A stretch of 41,648 nt of DNA from NCBI GenBank assembly GCA_017394205.1, contig JAFOPS010000042.1, forward strand, positions 1 through 41,648, written 5' to 3'. A model generated the notes under the pieces. That model did not search any database. It saw nothing but the letters and a program-made list of their open reading frames with translations, and was not told where the DNA came from. A program made the translations under genes and the position numbers. Shown in pieces: positions 16,637 to 24,740 of this stretch. How positions within the stretch are numbered: the first letter of the stretch is position 1; each line of letters opens with the position of its first letter. Source of the stretch: Clostridia bacterium (GTDB lineage Bacteria; Bacillota; Clostridia; Oscillospirales; Butyricicoccaceae).

Positions 16637-17327
16637 CGGCGTCCTCTCCTTTTGCCGGGCGCGCCGCTTCCGCGCCGCGCCATTCCCGCAGCGCCTCCCG
16701 CAGCCACCGCTCCAGCGCCTCCATGCCTTCCCCCGTTTTGGCGGAAACGGGAAAGATCTCCGCCCGGGGATTGAGCCGGCGGATCCTCTCCCGGCAGCGC
16801 TCCTGATCAAAATCGAAGTATCCCGCCGTGTCGGTCTTGGTGATGATCACCGCGTCGCTCTCGCGGAACATCAGCGGATATTTCAGCGGCTTGTCGTCGC
16901 CCTCGGGCACCGAGAGCAGCATGATGCTTTTCCCGGCGCCGGTGTCATATTCCGCCGGGCAGATCAGATTTCCCACGTTTTCCAAAAAGAGCAGATCCAG
17001 CCGTTCCGTTCCCAAAGCCTCCACCGCGGCGGCCGTCATGCCGGCGTCCATATGGCACATGCCGCCCGTGTGGACCTGAACGGCGCGGGCGCCCAGCGCC
17101 TCGATGCGCTCGGCGTCGACGCTGGAGGCGATATCGGCCTCCATCACGCCGACCCGCAGCTCCTTCAGATCCCGGATCAGACGGCTGAGCAGCGTGGTCT
17201 TGCCCGAGCCGGCGGCGCTCATCAGATTGATCAACAGCACGCCGCTTTCCCGCATGCGCATGCGCAGGGCGCGAGCATCCGCATCGTTGGAGGCGGTGAC
17301 CGACGCCCCCAGTTCGATGATCCTCAT
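16629..17327 (-). CDS. hypB: HypB-type GTPase, copy 1
   Basis: The 232-residue product is a SIMIBI GTPase of the HypB family. P-loop SAAGSGKTT (37-45), switch region MEADIASSVDAERI, the metal site C-H in TGGMCHMDA, and ENVGNLICPAE are visible. The guanine-specificity NKxD motif reads TKTD. There is no N-terminal histidine-rich nickel store. It overlaps the preceding hypB-like gene by ATGA and is followed by hypA. Confidence 0.9.
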   Translation of the reverse strand: MRIIELGASVTASNDADARALRMRMRESGVLLINLMSAAGSGKTTLLSRLIRDLKELRVGVMEADIASSVDAERIEALGARAVQVHTGGMCHMDAGMTAAAVEALGTERLDLLFLENVGNLICPAEYDTGAGKSIMLLSVPEGDDKPLKYPLMFRESDAVIITKTDTAGYFDFDQERCRERIRRLNPRAEIFPVSAKTGEGMEALERWLREALREWRGAEAARPAKGEDADA

Positions 17328-17992
17328 TTTCCCCGCACCTCCTCGATCCGTTCCACAAGCCAGTCTGTCAGCGCCGCAAATCCCGCTTTGTCGTCGGGGG
17401 CCACCGGGAAGATCCGCATTTCCGGGTTGAGCGCCCGGACCCGGGCCTCCATGGCGGCCAGATCGAAATCAAACGCCGGCGCGGCGTCCATCTTGGTAAC
17501 GGCAAGTCCGTCGGAGACCGTGAACATCAAGGGGTATTTCAGCGGCTTGTCGTCGCCCTCGGGGACGGACAGCAGCATCAGCCGCAGGTCGGCTCCCACG
17601 TCGAACTCGGCGGGGCACACCAGATTTCCCACGTTTTCCAGCACCACCAGATCCAGGCCACGCACGTCCAGCCGCTCCAGGCCGCGGCGGGTCATGTCGG
17701 CGTCCATATGGCACAGGCCGCCGGTGTGGAGCTGGATGACGCGGGCCCCCGCCCGGGCGACAGCCCGGGCGTCCACGTCGGAATCCACGTCGGCCTCCAT
17801 CACGCCGATGGCGTAACGGTCCTTCAGCGCGTCGATCAGCCGCAGCAGCAGGGTGGTTTTTCCCGCCCCCGGCGAGCCCATCAGATTGATGAAAAAACAG
17901 CCCCTCTCCCGCAGCGATGCGCGGGTCTCGGCAGCGGCGGCGTCGTTGTCCGCCAAAACGCGCTCTTTCGTTTCAAAAATTTCGTAATTCAC
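17324..17992 (-). CDS. HypB-type GTPase, copy 2
   Basis: The 222-residue product (GTG start at 17992, with AAGGAGGA upstream and a GTGA overlap with the thioesterase stop) is a second HypB. P-loop GSPGAGKTT (39-47), TGGLCHMDAD metal site, ENVGNLVCPAEFD, and TKMD in place of NKxD. It shares long identical stretches with copy 1 (for example SVPEGDDKPLKYPLMF), but is divergent elsewhere, so the duplication is not recent. The two may form a heterodimer, since HypB dimerises through its metal site. Confidence 0.88.
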   Translation of the reverse strand: MNYEIFETKERVLADNDAAAAETRASLRERGCFFINLMGSPGAGKTTLLLRLIDALKDRYAIGVMEADVDSDVDARAVARAGARVIQLHTGGLCHMDADMTRRGLERLDVRGLDLVVLENVGNLVCPAEFDVGADLRLMLLSVPEGDDKPLKYPLMFTVSDGLAVTKMDAAPAFDFDLAAMEARVRALNPEMRIFPVAPDDKAGFAALTDWLVERIEEVRGK

Positions 17993-18723
17993 AGGGCGTT
18001 TTCCTCCTTTTGGAAGGTCATCCGCAGGCGGAAGATCCGTCTTCCGTCCCCGTCCGTTCCCTCGAAATAGCACGACGGATCTTCCCGCCCCCAGGCCACG
18101 GTGAAGGCGCTGCCCAGCCGGGCCTCTCCGCCGTATTCGATCTCCGCGGAGGCCAGCGGCCGGGCGAGGACCTCCGGCGGGAGCAGGTCCATCGCCAGCT
18201 CGGGATAGCGGGCGTTGTTCATATGGCCGTTCAGGTCGGCGGCGCTGTAAGGCACGGTGCAGCAGGTCTCACGGACGACGGGCAGCGACCGGGGCGCCCG
18301 GGGAAAGGGCGGCTCGGTCCCCAGCACCATCCCGGGAACGAAAACGCCGACCTCCTGCGGCGAGACCGGTTTACGGGTCTCGGCGTCCACCAGCACCCAC
18401 AGAGCCGCCGCCTGCACCGCCGTGTTCCCCGCCGCGTCCAGGATCCGGTAATACCGGGGGAACAGCAGATGCATCATGGGGCCGGGCCAGCTCTGCAGGG
18501 TGATCCGGTCGTCGTATTCGGGCACGGTGCGCAGCGTGACGTTCTGCAGGGTGAGCACCCACAAAAGGCCGCGGTCCAGCGTCTTTTCCCGACCGGCTCC
18601 CAGCGCCTCGGTATGGGCGATGGAGGCCTCCTGCAGCAGCGTGAACAGCGTCGCCGGCCGCAGCCGGCGGTGAAGATCCACGTCGGAGGCCAAGATCTTC
18701 CGCTCGATCTGATAAAGCTCCAT
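17989..18723 (-). CDS. Acyl-ACP thioesterase
   Basis: The 244-residue product (ATG at 18723, right after the ACP stop) has the double hot-dog fold of plant-type/bacterial acyl-ACP thioesterases: an N-terminal hot-dog beginning with DVDLHRRLRPATLFTLLQEAS and a C-terminal one with DLNGHMNNARYPE, the conserved segment carrying the catalytic Asn/His region. It hydrolyses acyl-ACP to free fatty acid. The upstream gene is an acyl carrier protein and the downstream gene is hypB copy 2, with a 4-nt overlap. Confidence 0.88.
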   Translation of the reverse strand: MELYQIERKILASDVDLHRRLRPATLFTLLQEASIAHTEALGAGREKTLDRGLLWVLTLQNVTLRTVPEYDDRITLQSWPGPMMHLLFPRYYRILDAAGNTAVQAAALWVLVDAETRKPVSPQEVGVFVPGMVLGTEPPFPRAPRSLPVVRETCCTVPYSAADLNGHMNNARYPELAMDLLPPEVLARPLASAEIEYGGEARLGSAFTVAWGREDPSCYFEGTDGDGRRIFRLRMTFQKEENAL

Positions 18724-18725
18724 GC

Positions 18726-18980
18726 TCAGCCCTTCCTGCTCAGCTCCCGCTCGATGGCGTCGGCCACGTCGCCGACGGTCTGCATCTTCGACCATTTTCG
18801 GTGCGGGATCTGAATGTCAAAGGCGCTCTCCAGCCGGCAGATGATCAGGATCAGCCCCATGGAGTCGATGGCGGTGTCGGTGTTGATGACCGTGTCTTCC
18901 CGCAGCTCCGCGTTTTCCATATCGGGAAAGCTCTCTCTCACCGTTTCGGCGATCTGTTTGATGATCTCATTTCTCGTCAT
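18726..18980 (-). CDS. Acyl carrier protein (dedicated)
   Basis: The 84-residue acidic four-helix protein carries the 4'-phosphopantetheine attachment motif as DSMG, with S40 as the modified residue (canonical DSLG). The helix II region (LILIICRLESAFDIQIP) fits the carrier fold. It lies between an AMP-forming ligase and an acyl-ACP thioesterase, overlapping the ligase by 14 nt. The context suggests a carrier loaded by that ligase rather than the FAS-II housekeeping ACP. Confidence 0.9.
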   Translation of the reverse strand: MTRNEIIKQIAETVRESFPDMENAELREDTVINTDTAIDSMGLILIICRLESAFDIQIPHRKWSKMQTVGDVADAIERELSRKG

Positions 18981-20310
18981 AAGCCTGCGCGACCTCCCAG
19001 CGTTTGATTTTCCCCGTGGCCGTGCGCGGCAGCGGCGACGGAGTCAAAAAAATCGTTTTGATCTGCTGCCCCCGGGGCAGCGTTTGATTCAGCGGCGCGA
19101 GCCGGGCGCTCAGCTCCGCCCGCTCCGCTTCCGTCCCCCGCGCCACCAGCGCCGGCGCGTTCCGGTGCAGAATGACGGTGAGCTCCCGTCCCCCCAGCGC
19201 GGCCTGCAGCGCCTGCTCGTATTCAGGCAGAAACAGCTTCGTGCCGTCCGGCAGGACCAGGATCTCTTTTTTCCGGCCCGTGACGTGCAGCAGGCCGTTT
19301 TCATCCAGGCGGCCCAGATCGCCGGTGTGCAGGACTCCGGATCGCAAGACCCGGGCCGTCTCCTCCGGCTGTCCGAAATAGCCCTGCATCATGCAGGTGG
19401 GGGCCTGGATCAGGATCTCCCCGTCCTCCGCCAACGTGATCCGGTCGTCGGGACAGACGGTCATGGCAAGGGGATCCTCGCCCAGGCTGAGGGCAACACC
19501 GGAGCTGGTCTCCGTGAGGCCGTAGCCGAAGGAGACCCGGATCCTCTTTGCCCGAAGGGCGTTCAGCAGCGGAGCCGGACAGTCGCCCGCGCCGATCAGC
19601 GCCAGGCGGAGCTCCGGATCCAGACAGTTCCCCTTCAGCAGCGCCGCCAGCAGCGCGGGCACCAGCGAAACGGCGGTGGGGCGGTAATAGGCAAAATCGT
19701 CGAAATAATGCCGCGGCCCGCGGCCCAGCGCCACGCAGGCGCCGCAGCTCAGCCCCCACAGCAGGCCGCAGACAAAGCCGAACACGTGATTCAGCGGCAG
19801 CAGACACAGCAGCGTGTCCTCAGGGCGCAGCGGCAGCAGCGCGCCGCCGTTAAATGCGCTGGCGCACAGGCTTTGCTGCGTGAGCACCGCGCTCTTGGCC
19901 CGGCGGGTGGTGCCGGAGGTGAAAAAGAGCATCTCCCCCGGACCGGGCACGTCGTCCCGGGTCAGGGCGGATTCCAGCTCCTCCCGCAGCTCCCCGTCGC
20001 CCCACAGCGCGCCCACGCGGGCGGCGGCGATCATCTCCCGCAGGTGTGAGGGATCGGCGGTCTCGTCCAGCAGCACGGTCCGCACCCCGGCGCCGGGGGC
20101 GGCCAGCAGCGTTACGACGCATTCTGCGCTGCCGTCGCACAAAACGCCCAGCGACGCGAGCCCCTGTTCCCGAAGCTCTGCTTCCCGGGTGCTCACCCGC
20201 TGCAAAAGCCGGGAGAAGGTGAGCTCCTGCTCCCCCTGCCGGAGCGCGGGTGCGTCGGGGGTCAGTCCGGCCCAATGCGTCAGCATCCCGGAAAAGCTGT
20301 GAAAGCGCAT
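18967..20310 (-). CDS. AMP-forming ligase, probable acyl-ACP synthetase
   Basis: The 447-residue product (ATG at 20310, with AAAGGAGAGG upstream) is a compact ANL ligase. The P-loop is SGTTRRAK (132-139), with Arg replacing the usual Gly after TT. GYGLTETSSG, HTGDLGRLDENG and the terminal PRTATGKIK with catalytic lysine are present. It is about 60-120 residues shorter than acyl-CoA ligases, and is fused in operon with an ACP, so loading of that ACP with an acyl group is inferred. It is the first gene of a six-gene minus-strand unit. Confidence 0.82.
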   Translation of the reverse strand: MRFHSFSGMLTHWAGLTPDAPALRQGEQELTFSRLLQRVSTREAELREQGLASLGVLCDGSAECVVTLLAAPGAGVRTVLLDETADPSHLREMIAAARVGALWGDGELREELESALTRDDVPGPGEMLFFTSGTTRRAKSAVLTQQSLCASAFNGGALLPLRPEDTLLCLLPLNHVFGFVCGLLWGLSCGACVALGRGPRHYFDDFAYYRPTAVSLVPALLAALLKGNCLDPELRLALIGAGDCPAPLLNALRAKRIRVSFGYGLTETSSGVALSLGEDPLAMTVCPDDRITLAEDGEILIQAPTCMMQGYFGQPEETARVLRSGVLHTGDLGRLDENGLLHVTGRKKEILVLPDGTKLFLPEYEQALQAALGGRELTVILHRNAPALVARGTEAERAELSARLAPLNQTLPRGQQIKTIFLTPSPLPRTATGKIKRWEVAQAYDEK

Positions 20311-20377
20311 CGCGCTCCTCTCCTTTCGGCGGGCGTCCTTCCGCCCGCAGCGGAAAAACATCCGTTTTCCTAACATA

Positions 20378-20383
20378 ACTATA
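20378..20383 (-). promoter_or_regulatory. -10 element for the ligase-ACP-hyp unit
   Basis: TATAGT on the minus strand lies about 68 nt upstream of the ligase ATG. The -35 is poor, as expected for an activated or regulated promoter. Confidence 0.4.
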
Positions 20384-20412
20384 CAATGAAATCCGGAATT
20401 TGGGAAGTTTTT

Positions 20413-20440
20413 TCCGAAAAGCCTCCCGATTATCCGAAAA
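20413..20440. repeat. Direct repeat TCCGAAAA, 20-nt spacing
   Basis: TCCGAAAA occurs at 20413-20420 and again at 20433-20440, two helical turns apart, in the gap between the two divergent promoters. The position suits a regulator controlling both units. No regulator has been tied to it. Confidence 0.3.
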
Positions 20441-20478
20441 ACTTGATGAAAAATAATGCAATTTATCCACCGTTGGTT

Positions 20479-20484
20479 TATAAT
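20479..20484 (+). promoter_or_regulatory. -10 element for the flavoprotein operon
   Basis: A perfect TATAAT lies 56 nt upstream of the first flavoprotein ATG. The -35 (ATGCAA at 17-nt distance) is weak. Confidence 0.5.
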
Positions 20485-20539
20485 GGAAGCAATCTCATCT
20501 ACGACCAACAAAACATATATGACTGGAGGACGAGCTGCT

Positions 20540-21928
20540 ATGGAAAAGAATCTGCGCATCTGCATCATCGGCGGCGGTCCCGCCGGCCTGTCTGCGGGCA
20601 TGTATCTGGAGCAGAAGGGCTACGAGAACTACACCATCCTGGAGCGGCAGGACCGTGTGGGCGGCAAGTGCTGGTCTCCCACCTACAACGGCCGGCGCTA
20701 TGAGATGGGCGCCATCATGGGCGTGCCCTCGTATTACGCTGTGCACGACGTGGAGGAATTCTGTGGCATCACCCACGACGGGCCCAAGCTCAACCGCAAC
20801 TACAAAAATTCGCAGGGCCAGGTCATCGAGCCCTTCGAGCCCAAAAAGAATCTCCTCAAGATCCCCCGTCTGCTGAAAATGAAAAAGCAGGTCAAGCTGT
20901 TCGGCGAGCTGCTGGAATCCAAGTACAAGGGCTATGACGTGAACGGTCACCGGGGCGTGGCCGAGGGGCGCTACGAGGGCTTTTCCCAGCAGAGCGCCAA
21001 GCGCGAGCCCGTCAGCGGCGAAAACCCCAACCTGAAGGATCTGGCGCTTCCCTTCAAAGAGTTCTGCCGCATCAACAATGTGGATCTGGTGCAGGACATC
21101 TGGATCGGACCGTACACCTCCTTCGGCTACGGCTATTTTGACGAGATCCCCGCGGCCTACGTGCTGAAGTATCTGGACTTCCAGACCACCATGAATTTCG
21201 TCAAGGTCAATCTGTGGACTTGGAAAAACGGCACCCAGTATATCTGGGAGCAGCTCAACGAGCATCTCAAGCACCCCGCCCGTCTGAACAGCACCATCGA
21301 AAAGGTGGAGCGCCGCGGCGGCAAGGTGTATGTCACCGTCAACGGTCAGGTGGAGGAGTATGACAAGATCATCGTCACCGCGCCCCTCTACATCCCCAAC
21401 AAGCGGGCCGACGGCCAGGTGGGCATGGTGGATTACTTCGACACCCGGGACGACGAGCGCGCCCTCTTCTCCAAGATCGATTACGAGCGCTATGACGTGC
21501 AGGCCGTCCTCACCAAGCCCGAGGATCATCCCGAGATCTCCTACTACGTCTTCGACAACATGGTTCCCCAGCGTCTGGGCCACCTGATGGTCTATTACCG
21601 CCGCTGGAAGGATCAGATCGACCAGGTCATCACCACCTACGCCCTGCGCAAGCACCGCGATTCGGAGGAGATCCCCTATGAGAAGTGCCGCCAGATGGTG
21701 CAGGACGATCTGAAGACCATGCACAACCCCGCCAGGGAGGTCATCAACGAGTGGAGCGTCTACTACTTCCCCCATGTTTTCTCCGAGGACTATGCCTCCG
21801 GCTGGTATGACAAGGTGGAAGCCATGCAGGGCAAATACGATACCTTCTACGCCGGTGAGATCATGAGCTTCGGCGACATGGACGAGACCGCCGAATACAG
21901 CCGCGAGCTGGTGGAGCGCTTCTTCTGA
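20540..21928 (+). CDS. FAD-dependent polyenoic fatty acid isomerase-like protein
   Basis: I place the start at the ATG at 20540 (462 residues) because it follows CTGGAGGA and begins right at the Rossmann fold. The dinucleotide loop is GGGPAG (11-16) with E35 closing strand 2, then RVGGKC, as in amine-oxidase-fold flavoproteins. Several segments (GRRYEMGAIMGVPSY at 51-65, FGYGYFDEIPAAYVLKYLD at 195-213, FYAGEIMSFG at 436-445) match my recollection of the Cutibacterium acnes FAD isomerase PAI, which turns linoleic acid into trans-10,cis-12 conjugated linoleate. That match is from memory, not a search. An extra loop (about 140-165) makes it longer than PAI. It is the first gene of a four-gene redox operon. 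Confidence 0.75.
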   Translation: MEKNLRICIIGGGPAGLSAGMYLEQKGYENYTILERQDRVGGKCWSPTYNGRRYEMGAIMGVPSYYAVHDVEEFCGITHDGPKLNRNYKNSQGQVIEPFEPKKNLLKIPRLLKMKKQVKLFGELLESKYKGYDVNGHRGVAEGRYEGFSQQSAKREPVSGENPNLKDLALPFKEFCRINNVDLVQDIWIGPYTSFGYGYFDEIPAAYVLKYLDFQTTMNFVKVNLWTWKNGTQYIWEQLNEHLKHPARLNSTIEKVERRGGKVYVTVNGQVEEYDKIIVTAPLYIPNKRADGQVGMVDYFDTRDDERALFSKIDYERYDVQAVLTKPEDHPEISYYVFDNMVPQRLGHLMVYYRRWKDQIDQVITTYALRKHRDSEEIPYEKCRQMVQDDLKTMHNPAREVINEWSVYYFPHVFSEDYASGWYDKVEAMQGKYDTFYAGEIMSFGDMDETAEYSRELVERFF

Positions 21929-21958
21929 GCGCCCGCGTCCCGAAAGCAAGCGCTTGCC

Positions 21959-21981
21959 GCGTCTCCCCCGCGGGGAGGCGC
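21959..21981 (+). other. Hairpin upstream of the second flavoprotein RBS
   Basis: A 10-bp stem (21959-21968 with 21972-21981, one G-U) with a 3-nt loop ends 3 nt before the GGAAAGGA ribosome site. There is no T-run, so an mRNA-stability or processing role is more likely than termination. Confidence 0.35.
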
Positions 21982-21998
21982 GGCGGAAAGGAAGCAAT

Positions 21999-23543
21999 AT
22001 GAAGTTTTACAAAGACCACTATGACGTCGTCATCATCGGCGGCGGTCTTGCGGGTATGGCCTGCGCTTTGCAGCTTCAGGCCTGGGGCATCCGGGACATT
22101 CTGATCCTGGAAAAGCACAATCTGCCCGGCGGTCTGGCCACCGATTTTGTGCGCAACGGCTTTGAAATCGAAGCCACGCTGCATGAGATGATGTCCATCG
22201 GCACCAAGGAGCATCCCCTGAAGGTGGGCCAGTTTTTTCGGGATATGGGCGTGGATATCGACTGGCTGCCCGTGCCCGAATGTTACCGGGTGGTGCTGCC
22301 CGGCTCCGGGATCGACGCCACGCTGCACGAGGGCTATGAGACCGTGGCCCGGGAGGTGGACGCCGTATGTCCCGGCACCTACGACAAGGTGCACGAGCTG
22401 ATGCTTTTGTGCCGCCGGGTATATGACAGCATGAACATCCTCTCCGTCACTCCCATGAGCAAGGTGCAGATGCTGATGAAGCATCCCGATTTTGTCAAGA
22501 CGGTGGGCTACAGCGCCACCGAGGTCATCGACACCTTCGGTCTGCCCAAAAAGGCGGTGGAGATGCTCACCCCCTACTGGATCTATGTGGGCAACCGGAT
22601 GGACGACCTGCCCTTTACCATTTACGCCTTCCTCATGGCCGACTATTTCACCGGGAGCTACGTCTGCCGGGGCTACAGCCACGAGATGAGCATGAAGATG
22701 GAGCGCAAGGTGGAGGAAAACGGCGCCCAGTTCGAGTTCCGTCAGGAAGTGGAAAAGATCCTTGTGAAAAACGGCAAGGTCTATGGCGTGCGCACTGCCC
22801 GGGGCGACGAGATCCACTGCGATTATGTCGTGTCCGGCGCCTATCCCAACCGGGTGTATTCCCAGATGATCGAGCCGCTCAGCGAGGTGCCCGAAGGCGC
22901 TGTGAAGATGGTCAACGGCCGCGCCCTGTCGGTGTGCCCCGTCAGCGTGATCCTGGTGCTGGAGGGCAAGCCGGAGGAGCTGGGCATCACCAACTATTCC
23001 ACCTTCTCGGGCGACACCATGGACACCAACGAGATCTGGAAGAATTACCAGAACCTCACCGAGCCTTATAACTACATCACCACCATCTGCCTCAACCACG
23101 CCAACCCCCATTGCGTGCCCGAGGGCTATACGCAGCTTTCCATCACGGCGCTCCCCCTCAATCAGCCCTTTGCCGACGTCAAGGAGGAGGACTATCACGC
23201 CCTCAAGCGCCGTCTGGCAAACGAGATGATCGAGACCTATCTCCGCCACACCGGCATCCCCGATTTCCGGGACAAGATCGTGGAGATCGAGGTTGAGACC
23301 CCCATGACCATCGCCCATTATGTGGGTGCGTGGAAGGGCAGCATCTACGGCTACTCCCACTCCCTCAGCGACCACGCCGTGGCAAGACTGCAGATGAAGG
23401 AAAAGGATCACTTTATCGAGGGTCTGGAGTTTGCCGGAGCCCACGGCATGTCGGGCGACGGCATGGGTCCCCAGATCACCAACGGCCGCGCCGCGGCCAA
23501 GGCCATCCGCGAGGATAAGGAAAAGAAGGAGGCGGCAAAATGA
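21999..23543 (+). CDS. CrtI/saturase-like FAD oxidoreductase
   Basis: The 514-residue product starts at the ATG after GGAAAGGAAG. It has an N-terminal FAD loop GGGLAG (14-19), then EKHNLPGGLATDF, and ends with the CrtI-type FAD-binding motif in which EGLEFAGAH is followed by GDGMGPQITNGR. This is the phytoene desaturase/retinol saturase superfamily, whose members desaturate, isomerise or saturate C=C bonds of long hydrophobic chains. No carotenoid synthesis genes are nearby. Beside an isomerase-like protein and electron-transfer proteins, a double-bond reductase of fatty acids is my inference. It overlaps the next gene by ATGA. Confidence 0.82.
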   Translation: MKFYKDHYDVVIIGGGLAGMACALQLQAWGIRDILILEKHNLPGGLATDFVRNGFEIEATLHEMMSIGTKEHPLKVGQFFRDMGVDIDWLPVPECYRVVLPGSGIDATLHEGYETVAREVDAVCPGTYDKVHELMLLCRRVYDSMNILSVTPMSKVQMLMKHPDFVKTVGYSATEVIDTFGLPKKAVEMLTPYWIYVGNRMDDLPFTIYAFLMADYFTGSYVCRGYSHEMSMKMERKVEENGAQFEFRQEVEKILVKNGKVYGVRTARGDEIHCDYVVSGAYPNRVYSQMIEPLSEVPEGAVKMVNGRALSVCPVSVILVLEGKPEELGITNYSTFSGDTMDTNEIWKNYQNLTEPYNYITTICLNHANPHCVPEGYTQLSITALPLNQPFADVKEEDYHALKRRLANEMIETYLRHTGIPDFRDKIVEIEVETPMTIAHYVGAWKGSIYGYSHSLSDHAVARLQMKEKDHFIEGLEFAGAHGMSGDGMGPQITNGRAAAKAIREDKEKKEAAK

Positions 23544-24730
23544 GCATCAAGGTCAAAGGCTTTTTGAAGGACGTAGGCGGCGCCTCCCGCGTCACCGCGC
23601 TGCGGCAGCAGTCCATTGACAACGCCTCCGCCAAGGCCGATCCCCGGGATCCCATCCGCGCCCTGGCCGACGCCCTCCACCCCGCCTCCATGCGGTTTCA
23701 GGTGGTCTCCGTGCGGGATTCTTCCCCCACGGCAAAAACCTTCCGTCTGAAAAGCACAGACGGCCATATCCCCGTTTTTCAGTCGGGTCAGTACGTCAAC
23801 TTCCGTCTGAAGATCGGCGAAAGCGAGCTGACCCGTCCTTATACGATCAGCTCCGCCCCCTATGAGGCCCGGGGCAAGGACGGCTATATCGAGATCACCG
23901 TCCGCCGCAACCGCCCCTATCTGGTGCCCGATTGGCTGTTTGAGCACGCCGTCCCCGGCACCGAGCTGGTGGGCAACATGCCCTTCGGCACCTTTTACTG
24001 GGAGCCGATGCGCGACAGCAAAAACATCGTCGCCCTGGCGGGCGGCAGCGGCATCACCCCCTTCTTCTCCATGGCAAAGGAGATCGTCCGGGGCAAGATG
24101 GGCGACGCCCGCATCACCATCCTTTACGGATCGGTGAAGAGCGACGACATCATCCTCCGGGACGAGCTGGAGGCGCTGGAAAAGGAGTGCGACCGGGTCA
24201 AGGTGGTCAACGTCCTGTCCGGCGACCCGGACTGGCCCGGCGAAAAGGGCTTTATCACCCGGGAGCTCATTGAAAAGTATTCCGGCGAGGATCCCACCTA
24301 TTTCTTCTGCGGGCCGCTGGTGATGTTCCGGCTGATCCAAAAGATCATGGACGAGATGGGCGTCACCTGCCGCCGGTTCCGTCACGATGTGCTCAGTCAT
24401 CCCGCCGATCCCACCCAGATCGAGGGCTGGCCCGCAGGCAACGAGACCAAGACCTATTCCATCACGGTGAAGCGGGGCGTCAGCGAGACCGTGATCACCG
24501 CCTCCGGCGCCGAGCCCGTGGCTGTGGCGCTGGAGCGAGCCGCCATCCCCGTGGACACCCACTGCCGGGGCGGCGAGTGCGGCTATTGCCGCAGCCAGCT
24601 TTTGTCCGGTGAGATCTTTGTTCCCGCCTTTGGTGACGGACGGAGACTGATGGACAAGGAAATGGGCTGGTTCCACGCCTGCAGCACCTGGCCCCTCAGC
24701 GATCTGACCATCAAAATCCCCATTCTGTGA
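23540..24730 (+). CDS. FNR-type reductase with C-terminal [2Fe-2S] ferredoxin
   Basis: The 396-residue product has an unusual N-terminal extension (1-50), an FAD-binding domain with RPYTISS (99-105), an NAD(P) domain with GGSGITPF (168-175) and FFCGP, and a plant-type [2Fe-2S] domain with C342, C347, C350 and C381. Such reductases pass electrons from NAD(P)H to a partner enzyme, in aerobes usually an oxygenase. No oxygenase is present in this operon, so the likely acceptors are the two flavoproteins encoded just upstream. Confidence 0.9.
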   Translation: MSIKVKGFLKDVGGASRVTALRQQSIDNASAKADPRDPIRALADALHPASMRFQVVSVRDSSPTAKTFRLKSTDGHIPVFQSGQYVNFRLKIGESELTRPYTISSAPYEARGKDGYIEITVRRNRPYLVPDWLFEHAVPGTELVGNMPFGTFYWEPMRDSKNIVALAGGSGITPFFSMAKEIVRGKMGDARITILYGSVKSDDIILRDELEALEKECDRVKVVNVLSGDPDWPGEKGFITRELIEKYSGEDPTYFFCGPLVMFRLIQKIMDEMGVTCRRFRHDVLSHPADPTQIEGWPAGNETKTYSITVKRGVSETVITASGAEPVAVALERAAIPVDTHCRGGECGYCRSQLLSGEIFVPAFGDGRRLMDKEMGWFHACSTWPLSDLTIKIPIL

Positions 24731-24740
24731 GGTAACCTTT

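Noticed and set aside
16629-17327. P-loop of HypB copy 1 beginning with Ser instead of Gly
   Set aside because: Known HypB proteins such as the E. coli one also begin this loop with Ser as I recall, so it is not a defect.
21999-23543. Carotenoid biosynthesis as the role of the CrtI-like gene
   Set aside because: No crtB/crtM-like prenyl condensing enzyme or other isoprenoid gene lies nearby; all neighbours are acyl-activation or electron-transfer genes.
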